Source: an uncultured Lachnospiraceae bacterium (GTDB lineage: Bacteria > Bacillota > Clostridia > Lachnospirales > Lachnospiraceae). Taken from it: a stretch of DNA of 13,405 nucleotides. Numbering within the stretch: position 1 is the first letter of the stretch; the number at the start of each line of letters is the position of its first letter. A model generated the notes under the pieces. That model was not told the origin of the DNA, made no database searches, and worked only from the letters and a program-made list of their open reading frames with translations. The translations under genes were made by a program, and so were the position numbers. Where the stretch lies: positions 1 through 13,405 of the forward strand of contig CAMJKC010000030.1 of assembly GCA_946406305.1 (NCBI GenBank), written 5' to 3'. Shown in pieces: positions 1 through 7,833 of the stretch.

Positions 1-249
1 GTTACAGACACAAGTGCGCCAAAGTGGGTGCAAGATAAATCAAAAAACACAACTGTTTCATATACTGACATAAGAGATGACAGGATAATGTGGTTCTTTG
101 ATCATAGGAGAAATCAAGAATATAGATTCTTCGTAAAAATAAATGCAGTGACAAAAGGGGAATATGAATTCCCAGGTACTATTTTAGAGGCAATGTATGA
201 CAATAATTATAGAGCATACAGAAAAGGAAGCAAAGTAACAGTAAAATAA
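1..249 (+). CDS. Bacterial alpha-2-macroglobulin family protein, C-terminal end (5' partial)
   Basis: The frame is open from base 1 and ends at TAA 247-249, so this is the last 82 residues of a much longer gene. The GTG at 28 lies inside the frame and is not a start. The text fits the terminal MG10 domain of bacterial alpha-2-macroglobulins (YfhM type): a DIRDDR motif, a Y-R-F-x-V-K strand leading into NAVTKGEYEFPG, then EAMYDNNYRAY before the end. These proteins are large periplasmic or surface protease traps, many with a bait region and a thioester; neither part is inside the window. The next gene, pbpC, starts one base after the stop, the arrangement known for this family in many bacteria, and it supports the call. 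The family assignment is firm; whether this copy has the thioester is unknown. Confidence 0.85.
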   Translation, partial: VTDTSAPKWVQDKSKNTTVSYTDIRDDRIMWFFDHRRNQEYRFFVKINAVTKGEYEFPGTILEAMYDNNYRAYRKGSKVTVK

Positions 250-250
250 T

Positions 251-2542
251 ATGAAATTTAATATATCAAAGAAAGTAAAAATTTTGTTGGTATCTATTTT
301 AAGTTTCATAAGCATAATTCTATTATTTTCAATATTTACTTTTTTGACATTTGATGTAGATAAAATGCTAAATCAAATAGAAAAAAGTTACAGCACATAT
401 TTAGTTGGAGATAATGGAGAGTTGCTTGATGTATTTCTTACTGATACAGAGCAGTGGCATTTGAAAATTGATGATGAGATAGAAGAGAATTTAAAAAATG
501 CCGTAATAACTTATGAGGATAAAAATTTTTATACTCATAAGGGAGTTGATTTTTTAGCAATTTTAAGAGCGATAAAGAACAACATAACAGGTAAAAAGAG
601 AAGTGGTGCAAGTACTATTACTATGCAAGTAGTAAAATTAGCAAATAAAAAAGAAAGAACCTATTTTAATAAATTTGTAGAAATGATACAAGCATTTAAA
701 ATAGAGTTGGCACTTGATAAAGAAACTATACTTAGATTATATTTGAATAATGCACCGTATGGTGGAAATATAGTTGGGTTTGGCACAGCTGCGAGGATGT
801 ATTTTCAAAAAGACCCTAAAAATCTCTCTTGGGCTGAATGTGCATTGATTGCAGTTTTGCCAAATTCTCCAAGTGCTATGAATGTAGAAAAGAATAGAGA
901 AAGTTTGGTAAAGAAAAGAAATTATCTACTTGATAAGCTTCACGAAAAAGGTAAAATAGATGATATAAATTTAAGTCTCGCAAAAAGGGAACCACTTCCC
1001 GATGGAAAGACGACATTTGAAAAAGTTGCTCCACATCTTGCGAGAAGGCTACATAATAAAACAGATGAAAAAATAATAAAGACGACTATAAATTATGAAA
1101 TGCAGAAAAAAATGCAAGAGATAGTGAAATCTTATGTGAACTTTACAAAATCGGAAGGAATCACAAATGCTTCATTACTTGTAGTAGATAACAAAACGAG
1201 AAATGTAAAAGCGTATGTTGGCTCACAAGATTTTATGGATATGGAAAATGAAGGTCAAGTTGATGGCATAAAAGCGAAAAGGTCACCTGGTTCAATATTA
1301 AAACCTTTTCTATATGCATTGTCTATAGATGAAGGTTTAATAGCACCAGAATCACTTGTTCAAGATGTGCCAATGTTTTTCGCGAATTTCAATCCACAAA
1401 ATGCAAATAAAAAATACTCTGGTATGATAGAGGCGAGATCTGCTCTTATATCTTCTTTAAATATTCCTTTTGTCCACCTTCTCAAGCAATATGGAGAAGA
1501 AAATTTTTATTATTTTTTAAAAGACATATTAGAATTTGAAGAAAATGACCCAGAGAGGTATGGGTTATCTCTTATTCTTGGGACAAAAGAGTTTTCAATA
1601 GAAGAAATAGCAAGCTTATATTCAGGGCTTGCAAATTATGGCAATTTTACAAAGTTAAATTTCACACAAGATGAAGGTGAAAAGAAATATAAAAAAATGT
1701 TTTCAGAAGGTGCAAGTTATTTAACTCTTGACACACTAAAAGAATTAGTAAGACCAGGTTTGAATGATTTATATAAATGGAAAAATCCAGTATCTTGGAA
1801 AACAGGAACAAGTTTTGGAAGAAGGGATGCTTGGGCATGTGGTGTAACAAAAGAATGGACAGTAGTTGCTTGGGTTGGTAATTTTTCAGGCAAGAGCAAT
1901 GAAAATTTATCAGGAGTAATAAGTGGTGGGAGATTATTGTTTAATGCATTTGAAGAATTAAATAGTGACAATAAAGATTTTGAAGAACCAATATACGATT
2001 TAAAGGATATAGAGGTTGATGAAATAACAGGCTACCGAATAGATTTTGAAGGGGTTAAGACAAAAATAATAAGTTATCCAAAAGATGCGAAGCCACTTAA
2101 AATGTCTCCATATTATAAAAAGATTTATGTAAATGATGATGGTGTTGAAGTTGACTCAAGAGACCCCGATTTTTATAAAAGTCACGAAAAGGTCATTATG
2201 AATTATCCGCTTGAAGTAGTGAACTATTTCATAAGAGAAAATAGAGATGTAAAAGAGATATATCACAATACTACAAAAGAAAAAAGTTTAAAAATATTAT
2301 ACCCGACCCCAAAGTTAAAAATACTACTTCCAAAGGACATAGATAGAGACCAAAAGCTTGTAGTAAAGATAGCGAATCTTAAAAATCAAAACATATATTG
2401 GTATGTTGATAATGAATTTATAGGTATGGATAAAATGTATGAAAAAGAAGTAGAATTAAGTGTGGGAGAGCATACAGTAACGATTATGGCAGAAGATGGA
2501 GAGATGACAAAGGTAGAATTTTTAATAGAAAAGACAGTGTAA
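251..2542 (+). CDS. pbpC: Penicillin-binding protein 1C, bifunctional glycosyltransferase/transpeptidase
   Basis: 763 residues, close to the usual PBP1C length. A membrane anchor spans about residues 10-34. The glycosyltransferase (GT51) domain follows, with the catalytic-Glu motif EDKNFYTHKGVD (E89) and SGASTITMQ at about 118-126. The transpeptidase domain has SPGSILK (active Ser348, Lys351), SLN at 402-404 and KTGTS at 517-521, so all three catalytic motifs are intact. The last 90 or so residues resemble the BiPBP_C domain that distinguishes PBP1C. By family it polymerises lipid II into glycan strands on the outer face of the membrane and may cross-link them; the E. coli homologue is a minor, poorly penicillin-binding enzyme. 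The start sits one base after the alpha-2-macroglobulin stop and has no Shine-Dalgarno at normal distance (an AGGAAG lies about 20 bases upstream), which suggests translational coupling. The start is supported because the anchor begins within ten residues of it. Confidence 0.93.
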   Translation: MKFNISKKVKILLVSILSFISIILLFSIFTFLTFDVDKMLNQIEKSYSTYLVGDNGELLDVFLTDTEQWHLKIDDEIEENLKNAVITYEDKNFYTHKGVDFLAILRAIKNNITGKKRSGASTITMQVVKLANKKERTYFNKFVEMIQAFKIELALDKETILRLYLNNAPYGGNIVGFGTAARMYFQKDPKNLSWAECALIAVLPNSPSAMNVEKNRESLVKKRNYLLDKLHEKGKIDDINLSLAKREPLPDGKTTFEKVAPHLARRLHNKTDEKIIKTTINYEMQKKMQEIVKSYVNFTKSEGITNASLLVVDNKTRNVKAYVGSQDFMDMENEGQVDGIKAKRSPGSILKPFLYALSIDEGLIAPESLVQDVPMFFANFNPQNANKKYSGMIEARSALISSLNIPFVHLLKQYGEENFYYFLKDILEFEENDPERYGLSLILGTKEFSIEEIASLYSGLANYGNFTKLNFTQDEGEKKYKKMFSEGASYLTLDTLKELVRPGLNDLYKWKNPVSWKTGTSFGRRDAWACGVTKEWTVVAWVGNFSGKSNENLSGVISGGRLLFNAFEELNSDNKDFEEPIYDLKDIEVDEITGYRIDFEGVKTKIISYPKDAKPLKMSPYYKKIYVNDDGVEVDSRDPDFYKSHEKVIMNYPLEVVNYFIRENRDVKEIYHNTTKEKSLKILYPTPKLKILLPKDIDRDQKLVVKIANLKNQNIYWYVDNEFIGMDKMYEKEVELSVGEHTVTIMAEDGEMTKVEFLIEKTV

Positions 2543-2580
2543 ATAATAAAATAAGGAAGATAAGGAAGAAAGGTAAAAAA

Positions 2581-3174
2581 ATGATTTTAAATAAAAAAAC
2601 AATAAATATCATATCAAAATATTTTTTACTATTTATAATGTATTCATTTTTAGGCTTCGTTTATGAAATAGCCTATGAGACATTTTTAGAGCATTGGACT
2701 TTTATGCCGAGGGAGTTTTTTAGAGGTCCAATTTGCCCAATATATGGCATAGGTGGAGTTATTTTATATATTATTTTCATAAAGGTAATGGAAGATGACA
2801 AGCTGAACAAGTTTTTAAAACTGATTATAGTTTTTTTAGTAACTTTAGTTATTTCATCTATTTTAGAATTTATATTATCATATATACTTGAATTTACTAC
2901 AGGTGGATGGCCATGGCAAAGTTATAAAAACTACCCTTTAAATTTTGACGGTAGAATATCTTTTCACACGTCAGTTAAATTTGGGGGACTCGGAGTAGTT
3001 TTTATATACTTCATGTATAATAAGATAAATGCTTTTTTTGAAAAAATGGAAAATAAAAATTTACTTTCAAAGCTCGCATTTTTCATATTTGTGATATTTA
3101 TATTAGATTTAATTTTTGCTATTCTAATCCCAACAGGAGTCAAACTAAATGTGCAGAGAACAAAGTTTATTTGA
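2581..3174 (+). CDS. CmpB-type (putative ABC-transporter type IV) membrane protein
   Basis: 197 residues with about five hydrophobic segments (roughly 14-34, 58-76, 85-107, 137-153, 171-192). The sequence has the hallmarks of the PF06541 family, known as ABC_trans_CmpB: SFLGFVYE at 32-39, RGPICPIYG at 48-56, a glutamate-bearing third helix, then a W-x(n)-Y-x(n)-NFDGR loop (121-125) before the fourth helix. The name is historical; the molecular role of most members is unknown and no ATPase partner lies nearby, so no transport function should be assumed. The ATG follows a purine-rich stretch (AAGGAAGAAAGG) at 2566-2575. The gene is 38 bases after pbpC and is probably co-transcribed with it, which makes an envelope-related role plausible but unproven. 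Confidence 0.8.
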   Translation: MILNKKTINIISKYFLLFIMYSFLGFVYEIAYETFLEHWTFMPREFFRGPICPIYGIGGVILYIIFIKVMEDDKLNKFLKLIIVFLVTLVISSILEFILSYILEFTTGGWPWQSYKNYPLNFDGRISFHTSVKFGGLGVVFIYFMYNKINAFFEKMENKNLLSKLAFFIFVIFILDLIFAILIPTGVKLNVQRTKFI

Positions 3175-3215
3175 TGAGTTTTACAAGTGTGAAATTAAAA
3201 TTTTGAATTAAAAAG

Positions 3216-3221
3216 AAGGAG
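3216..3221 (+). promoter_or_regulatory. Ribosome binding site deciding a GTG start
   Basis: AAGGAG, six bases before GTG 3228. There is no competing ATG at this distance, so the site fixes the start of the aldo/keto reductase. Confidence 0.8.
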
Positions 3222-3227
3222 TAAAAA

Positions 3228-4367
3228 GTGGAAAATAAATTTTTTAAAGAAATGGGTGGCATTTTGGGCTTTGGCTGCATGAGATTACCGATGAAGGAAA
3301 ATGAAATTGATTATGATGAATTTAGTAAAATGATAAAAAAGTTTTTAGATAGTGGCTTTAATTATTTTGACACAGCTCATGATTATCATAATGGGTTATC
3401 AGAAAAAGCAATAAAAGCTTGTTTGTCTTCTAAATACGATAGGAATAAATTTTTATTGACTGATAAATTAACTGAACCATATTTTAAGAAAAAAGAAGAT
3501 ATAAGACCATTTTTTGAAAGTCAGCTAAAAATTTGTGGTGTGGATTATTTTGATTTTTATTTGATGCATGCTCAAGATAATAATAATTACAAGCATTTTA
3601 AAAAATGTGAAGCATATGAAACTGCATACAAGTTTAAAGAAGAAGGTCTAATAAAACATTTTGGTATATCATTTCATGATAAGGCAGAAGTGCTTGATAT
3701 GATATTGAAAGAGCATCCGGAGATTGAAGTAGTACAACTGCAAATTAATTATGTAGATTGGGAAGATGCTACAGTTGAGGGAAAAAAAGTTTATGAGGTA
3801 TGTGAGAAATATAATAAACCTGTAATAGTTATGGAGCCAGTAAAAGGTGGAAATCTTGTGAAACTGCCAGAAAAAGCCGACAACATATTTAAAGAGTTAA
3901 AAAATGGTAGTAATGCAAGTTTTGCTTTAAGATTTGTAGGAAGTCATAAAAATATTGCGATGGTTTTATCAGGTATGAGCAATATGGAACAAATGAATGA
4001 TAACATAAACACTATGGTAGATTTCAAGCCACTAAACGAAGTTGAGTTTGAAGCAATAGACAAAGTATGCAATATTTTTAAAGATTTAAATCTTATACCT
4101 TGCACTGCATGTCGTTATTGTGTAACAGAAAATGAGTGCCCTAAGAAAATAAGGATACCTGATATGTTTTCTGCACTAAATGCGCATGAGGCATTCCATG
4201 ATTGGAACACTGCATATTATTATGAAAATGTCCTAATAAATGATGGACATGGCAAGGCATCAGATTGCATAAAATGTGGCAATTGTGAGAAAGTATGCCC
4301 ACAACATCTAAATATAAGAGATTTACTTGTGAAAGTGAAAGAGGCATTTGAAAAATCTAAAAAATAA
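3228..4367 (+). CDS. Aldo/keto reductase with C-terminal 2x[4Fe-4S] ferredoxin domain
   Basis: 379 residues. The N-terminal 270 or so form an aldo/keto reductase barrel: GFGCMRLP near the start and the tetrad Asp48, Tyr53, Lys80 and His114 all present (FDTAHDY, TDK, YLMH). The C-terminal part has two cysteine sets, C292-x2-C295-x2-C298-x5-C304-P and C347-x2-C350-x2-C353-x3-C357-P, as in the COG1453 group common in anaerobes. The second set is a classical [4Fe-4S] motif; the first is looser but probably also binds a cluster. The enzyme is soluble and its substrate is unknown; the clusters suggest electron exchange with ferredoxin or flavin carriers rather than simple NAD(P)H chemistry. The start is GTG, chosen because AAGGAG at 3216-3221 lies six bases upstream. 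A flavodoxin-fold gene follows 129 bases later. Confidence 0.92.
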   Translation: MENKFFKEMGGILGFGCMRLPMKENEIDYDEFSKMIKKFLDSGFNYFDTAHDYHNGLSEKAIKACLSSKYDRNKFLLTDKLTEPYFKKKEDIRPFFESQLKICGVDYFDFYLMHAQDNNNYKHFKKCEAYETAYKFKEEGLIKHFGISFHDKAEVLDMILKEHPEIEVVQLQINYVDWEDATVEGKKVYEVCEKYNKPVIVMEPVKGGNLVKLPEKADNIFKELKNGSNASFALRFVGSHKNIAMVLSGMSNMEQMNDNINTMVDFKPLNEVEFEAIDKVCNIFKDLNLIPCTACRYCVTENECPKKIRIPDMFSALNAHEAFHDWNTAYYYENVLINDGHGKASDCIKCGNCEKVCPQHLNIRDLLVKVKEAFEKSKK

Positions 4368-4496
4368 AAATAAAAATGTGAAATTTATTGTTTATTTATA
4401 GCTCTTTCAATTCAACAGAATGGTATGCAAATATAAAGAACTATATAGATAAATTTCCAAAGTAAAATTATGAAAAGTTAAAAAGGAGGTCATGCT

Positions 4497-5126
4497 ATGT
4501 CAAAAGTTTTATTAATTAATGGTAGCCCACATGAAAAAGGGTGCATAGGAGTTGCACTTGATGAAATGGTAAAAATATTTAACGAGGAGAAGGTTGAAAC
4601 GGAGATTATACATGTTGGCAATAAGTCAATAAGGGGTTGTATTGCTTGTGGGACATGTGAAAAAAATGGTAAATGTGTATTTAATGACGATTTAGTAAAT
4701 GAAGTAGCAGTAAAATTTGAAGCTGCAAGTGGAATAGTTGTAGGAAGCCCTGTATATTATGGTTCTCCTAATGGAACACTTATATCTTTTTTAGATAGGT
4801 TATTTTATAGCACGAGTTTTACGAAGCACATGAAAGTTGGAGCAGCTGTTGTAAGTTGTAGAAGAGGAGGAAACACTGCAAGTTTTGATGTCCTAAATAA
4901 ATATTTCACTATTTCAAGTATGCCAGTTGCATCAAGCACATATTGGAATCAAATACATGGCTTTACAGCTGATGATGCAAAAAAAGATTTAGAAGGGTTG
5001 CAGACGATGAGAAATCTTGCAAGAAATATGTCATTTTTAATAAGGGCTATAGAAAATGAAAAAGCAAAAAGTGGGTATCCAAAATTAGAATCAAGTGCAT
5101 TTACAAGTTTTCCTGATGGAAAATAA
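4497..5126 (+). CDS. Flavodoxin-fold NAD(P)H-dependent oxidoreductase / iron-sulfur flavoprotein-like
   Basis: 209 residues, soluble. It opens with a beta strand and FMN phosphate loop (VLLINGSPHEKG, about 4-15), and GSPVYYGSPNG at 83-93 matches the flavin-binding loop of the NADPH-dependent FMN reductase/WrbA superfamily. Four cysteines, C48-x2-C51-x2-C54-x5-C60, match the compact motif of archaeal and clostridial iron-sulfur flavoproteins (Isf), where they hold a [4Fe-4S] cluster. Cluster binding here is an inference from spacing. By family it is a low-potential electron carrier or a quinone, nitro or peroxide reductase; the substrate cannot be told. AAGGAGGT at 4483-4490 sits six bases before the ATG. 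An ATG at 4492 is out of frame and ignored. Its upstream neighbour is an Fe-S aldo/keto reductase, so both may serve the same redox process. Confidence 0.87.
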   Translation: MSKVLLINGSPHEKGCIGVALDEMVKIFNEEKVETEIIHVGNKSIRGCIACGTCEKNGKCVFNDDLVNEVAVKFEAASGIVVGSPVYYGSPNGTLISFLDRLFYSTSFTKHMKVGAAVVSCRRGGNTASFDVLNKYFTISSMPVASSTYWNQIHGFTADDAKKDLEGLQTMRNLARNMSFLIRAIENEKAKSGYPKLESSAFTSFPDGK

Positions 5127-5160
5127 GAATTTATTATAAGGTTAAAAAATATATACAATA

Positions 5161-5210
5161 AAAAAACACATCACATGTTAGTTTTAACTATATTTGTTGA
5201 TGTGTTTTTT
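5161..5210. terminator. Bidirectional intrinsic terminator between convergent genes
   Basis: AAAAAACACATCA at 5161-5173 is perfectly complementary to TGATGTGTTTTTT at 5198-5210, giving a 13-bp stem with a 24-base loop. The T run serves the + strand flavoprotein unit and the A run serves the - strand fbp-antiporter-symporter unit. The loop is long and the GC core short (ACACATCA), but the position between convergent genes makes the call strong. It fills most of the 140-base gap 5127-5266. Confidence 0.82.
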
Positions 5211-5266
5211 GTTTATATTTTGTTATATTTTTAGATTTAAAAAATATAAAAATTAAAATTTTCTAA

Positions 5267-6625
5267 TTACATATTAACCAATCCAGTAATAATTATAACT
5301 ATAATTAAGATTGGCAATATATATTTAAAATAGGTTTTAAATATTTTTTTCATCTTGATACCAGAACCAATATTACATTCTTCTATGTAGTTATCAAATC
5401 CCCAACCGAATTTTGAAGTAGTAAATAGTAAGAATATTAAAGAGCCGATAGGTAGAAGTAAATTAGATACTATAAAATCTTCAGTATCTAATATGTCTTT
5501 ATTTGGCATTGGATGCACATTTGACAAAATATTATATCCCAAAAGACATGGCATACTTCCTATAAGGATAATTATACAGCAGATAATAGCAGCTTTTTTT
5601 CTTGATATATTAAAATTATCAATTACATTTGCTATCAAATTTTCAAATACGGCGATTATTGTTGAGAAACTTGCAAAGAACATAAATAAGAAGAATAGAG
5701 TTCCCCATATTTGACCATAAGGCATATTTATAAATATATTAGGAAGGGTGATGAATATAAGTGATGGACCAGCAGCAGGGTCAATATTAAAACTAAAGCA
5801 TGCTGGGAATATTATAAGTCCACTTAATACGGCTACGAAAGTATCTAATATACATATAATACCAGCTTCGTTAAATAATGTATTTTTATTTGACATGTAG
5901 CTACCAAAAATTTCCATAGCAGCGACACCAAGAGATAAAGTGAAAAATGCCTGATTCATAGCGGCGGTAGCAACATTAAGTATGCCTTGTTCTTTTGCCC
6001 TATTTATATCAGGGAGTAAATAAAATTTTATTCCATCAATTGCCTTATCTAAAGACAAGCTATTAATTACAAGAACTACTATCATGAGGAGTAATAAAAC
6101 CATCATAACTTTTGTCACTCCTTCAACACCTTTTTGAACACCTATAGAGCACACTATAAAGCCTACGATGACAATTAAAGACATATATATAGTCATCTTT
6201 ACAGGGTCAGCGAGTGTATTAGAAAATACTGTAGCAACATTTTCATTATTGAAAATAAAAAACTCTGGTGACAAAAATTTCTTAAAATAAATGAGCATCC
6301 AAGCAGACACAGTAGTGTAATACATCATAAGAAGTGCACAACCAAATATACAAAAATATCCGTGGATATGCCATTTTGTGCCTTTAGGTTCAAGAGCTTT
6401 ATAAGCTAAAACAATACTCTTTCTACTTGAACGACCTATAGCTAATTCCATAGTTAATATAGGCAAGCCCAAAATGATTAAAAATAAAATGTAAAATAGA
6501 ACAAAAATACCGCCGCCATTAATTCCTGTAATGTATGGAAACTTCCATACATTCCCTATACCAATGGCACACCCAGCACTTACAAGTAAAAAACCAATTC
6601 TCGATTTAAAATTTTCTCTGTTCAT
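5267..6625 (-). CDS. Sodium:neurotransmitter symporter (NSS/SNF) family transporter
   Basis: 452 residues with about 11 hydrophobic helices, matching the length of bacterial 11-helix members such as MhsT and Tyt1 rather than the 12-helix LeuT. Helix 1 has the signature GIGNVWKFP (22-30), whose unwound centre binds Na+ and substrate. Helix 6 reads FFTLSLG (237-243), also a binding segment. Asp261 at the start of helix 7 appears to match the acidic residue that replaces chloride in bacterial members; I place this by eye. The likely role is Na+-driven uptake of an amino acid or related compound; the substrate is not readable. ATG 6625 is preceded by TTGGAG about eight bases upstream. It is the last gene of the leftward unit, 20 bases after the antiporter, and ends before the shared terminator. 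Confidence 0.93.
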   Translation of the reverse strand: MNRENFKSRIGFLLVSAGCAIGIGNVWKFPYITGINGGGIFVLFYILFLIILGLPILTMELAIGRSSRKSIVLAYKALEPKGTKWHIHGYFCIFGCALLMMYYTTVSAWMLIYFKKFLSPEFFIFNNENVATVFSNTLADPVKMTIYMSLIVIVGFIVCSIGVQKGVEGVTKVMMVLLLLMIVVLVINSLSLDKAIDGIKFYLLPDINRAKEQGILNVATAAMNQAFFTLSLGVAAMEIFGSYMSNKNTLFNEAGIICILDTFVAVLSGLIIFPACFSFNIDPAAGPSLIFITLPNIFINMPYGQIWGTLFFLFMFFASFSTIIAVFENLIANVIDNFNISRKKAAIICCIIILIGSMPCLLGYNILSNVHPMPNKDILDTEDFIVSNLLLPIGSLIFLLFTTSKFGWGFDNYIEECNIGSGIKMKKIFKTYFKYILPILIIVIIITGLVNM

Positions 6626-6645
6626 AAATTTTTCTCCAATTTATA

Positions 6646-7812
6646 TTAATTTTTTATTTCTCCAGCTTTTTTTAGTGCAATTTTTGCACATACGGGACCT
6701 ATGAGTTCATATACAAATATAGAAGACAAGATGACTGTTTGTATCTGTTTTCCATATTGTGGCAATTGATTTAAAGCAAGTTGAGACATACCTATTGCAA
6801 CACCTGCTTGAGGTATTAAAGCTAACCCAAGATATTTTTTAACTTTATCATCAGCTTTTACAATACTTGCCCCAACATATGTCCCTATATATTTTCCAAG
6901 AACTCTACAGATAATATATATAATACCAAAAATTCCTACACTTTGTAATATTTTAAAGTCTAATTCAGCACCTGAAATTACAAAGAACAACATGAAAATA
7001 GGAGGTGTGAATTTTTCAACTATAGATATTGTATCTAAACTTTCACTTGATATATTTACAAAAGCAGCACTTAAAGACATACATATAAGTAAGTTTGACA
7101 AATCAAATTTTTCAGCTATATATAATGACAATATGACAGAAGCTAAAGAAATAATCAATCTATTTGGTTTGTCCTTAAAAACTTTATGCAAAACTGATAT
7201 AAAGAACCCTAAAAGTATTCCAATGCCCATAGACATTATAATTTTAAAAATAGGTACTAAAAGGGCCGTTGTTATTTCCATATTTTCTCCACTAACAATG
7301 ACATTAGCTATAGAAACAGACACAGAGTATGCAATTAGTCCTATTGCATCATCCATAGCGACAACAGGAAGGAGGTTATCAGTAACTACTCCTTTAGCAT
7401 TATATTGTTTTACAACTAATAGAGTTGCAGCAGGAGCAGTAGTGGCAGCCATAGCACCAAGTGTTATTGCTGCGGCTTTATCAAGTCCGATAAGTATGAG
7501 CACAACATCTACAAGAAGCACAGCACATAGAGATTCAAAAATAGTTATAACAATGGCTTTTGTGCCAATTTTTTTTATGTGAGATATTTTAAATTCATTT
7601 CCTATAGAAAAAGCTATAAGGCCAAGAGCGATAGTAGTAAGTATATTTAAATTTCTACTTGTCTCAATATCAAGCACATTGAAAAAATTAGGTCCGAGAA
7701 ATAGACCTGCGAGTAAATACCCTGTTACATTTGGAACTTTCAAAAAATTTGACACTTTAGTAAAAGCTAAACCTGCAAAAAGTGCGATTGCTACATAAAA
7801 ATAAATATTCAT
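6646..7812 (-). CDS. CPA2 family cation/proton antiporter (Kef/NapA type, membrane domain only)
   Basis: 388 residues, almost all membrane helices (about 11-13 segments). It starts with the usual helix 1 and the VPNVTGYLLAGLFLGP motif (36-51). TTAPAAT at 124-130 and VAMDDAIGL at 151-159, with Asp154-Asp155, match the ion-binding helices of CPA2 exchangers; the paired aspartates recall electrogenic Na+/H+ members such as NapA. There is no C-terminal RCK/TrkA-N or TrkA-C domain, so the glutathione- or nucleotide-gated control of KefB/KefC is absent. Whether it carries Na+ or K+ cannot be settled by eye. An AAAGG site lies six bases before the ATG. Gaps of 21 bases to fbp and 20 to the symporter indicate one transcript. 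A Na+/H+ exchanger beside a Na+-driven symporter makes sense as a sodium cycle. Confidence 0.9.
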   Translation of the reverse strand: MNIYFYVAIALFAGLAFTKVSNFLKVPNVTGYLLAGLFLGPNFFNVLDIETSRNLNILTTIALGLIAFSIGNEFKISHIKKIGTKAIVITIFESLCAVLLVDVVLILIGLDKAAAITLGAMAATTAPAATLLVVKQYNAKGVVTDNLLPVVAMDDAIGLIAYSVSVSIANVIVSGENMEITTALLVPIFKIIMSMGIGILLGFFISVLHKVFKDKPNRLIISLASVILSLYIAEKFDLSNLLICMSLSAAFVNISSESLDTISIVEKFTPPIFMLFFVISGAELDFKILQSVGIFGIIYIICRVLGKYIGTYVGASIVKADDKVKKYLGLALIPQAGVAIGMSQLALNQLPQYGKQIQTVILSSIFVYELIGPVCAKIALKKAGEIKN

Positions 7813-7833
7813 AATATACCTTTCTTTATAAAA

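Noticed and set aside
28..249. A 73-residue gene starting at GTG 28
   Set aside because: The frame is open to base 1 and the residues before GTG continue the same domain, so this is the tail of a longer gene.
4362..4397. Inverted repeat after the aldo/keto reductase (AAATAAAAATAAA with TTTATTGTTTATTT)
   Set aside because: The stem is A/T only, overlaps the stop codon and has no solid T tract, so it is too weak to call a terminator.
6992..7582. 196-residue open frame on the + strand opposite the antiporter gene
   Set aside because: The antiporter on the other strand has clear family motifs across the whole stretch; this frame has no ribosome site and no recognisable motif.
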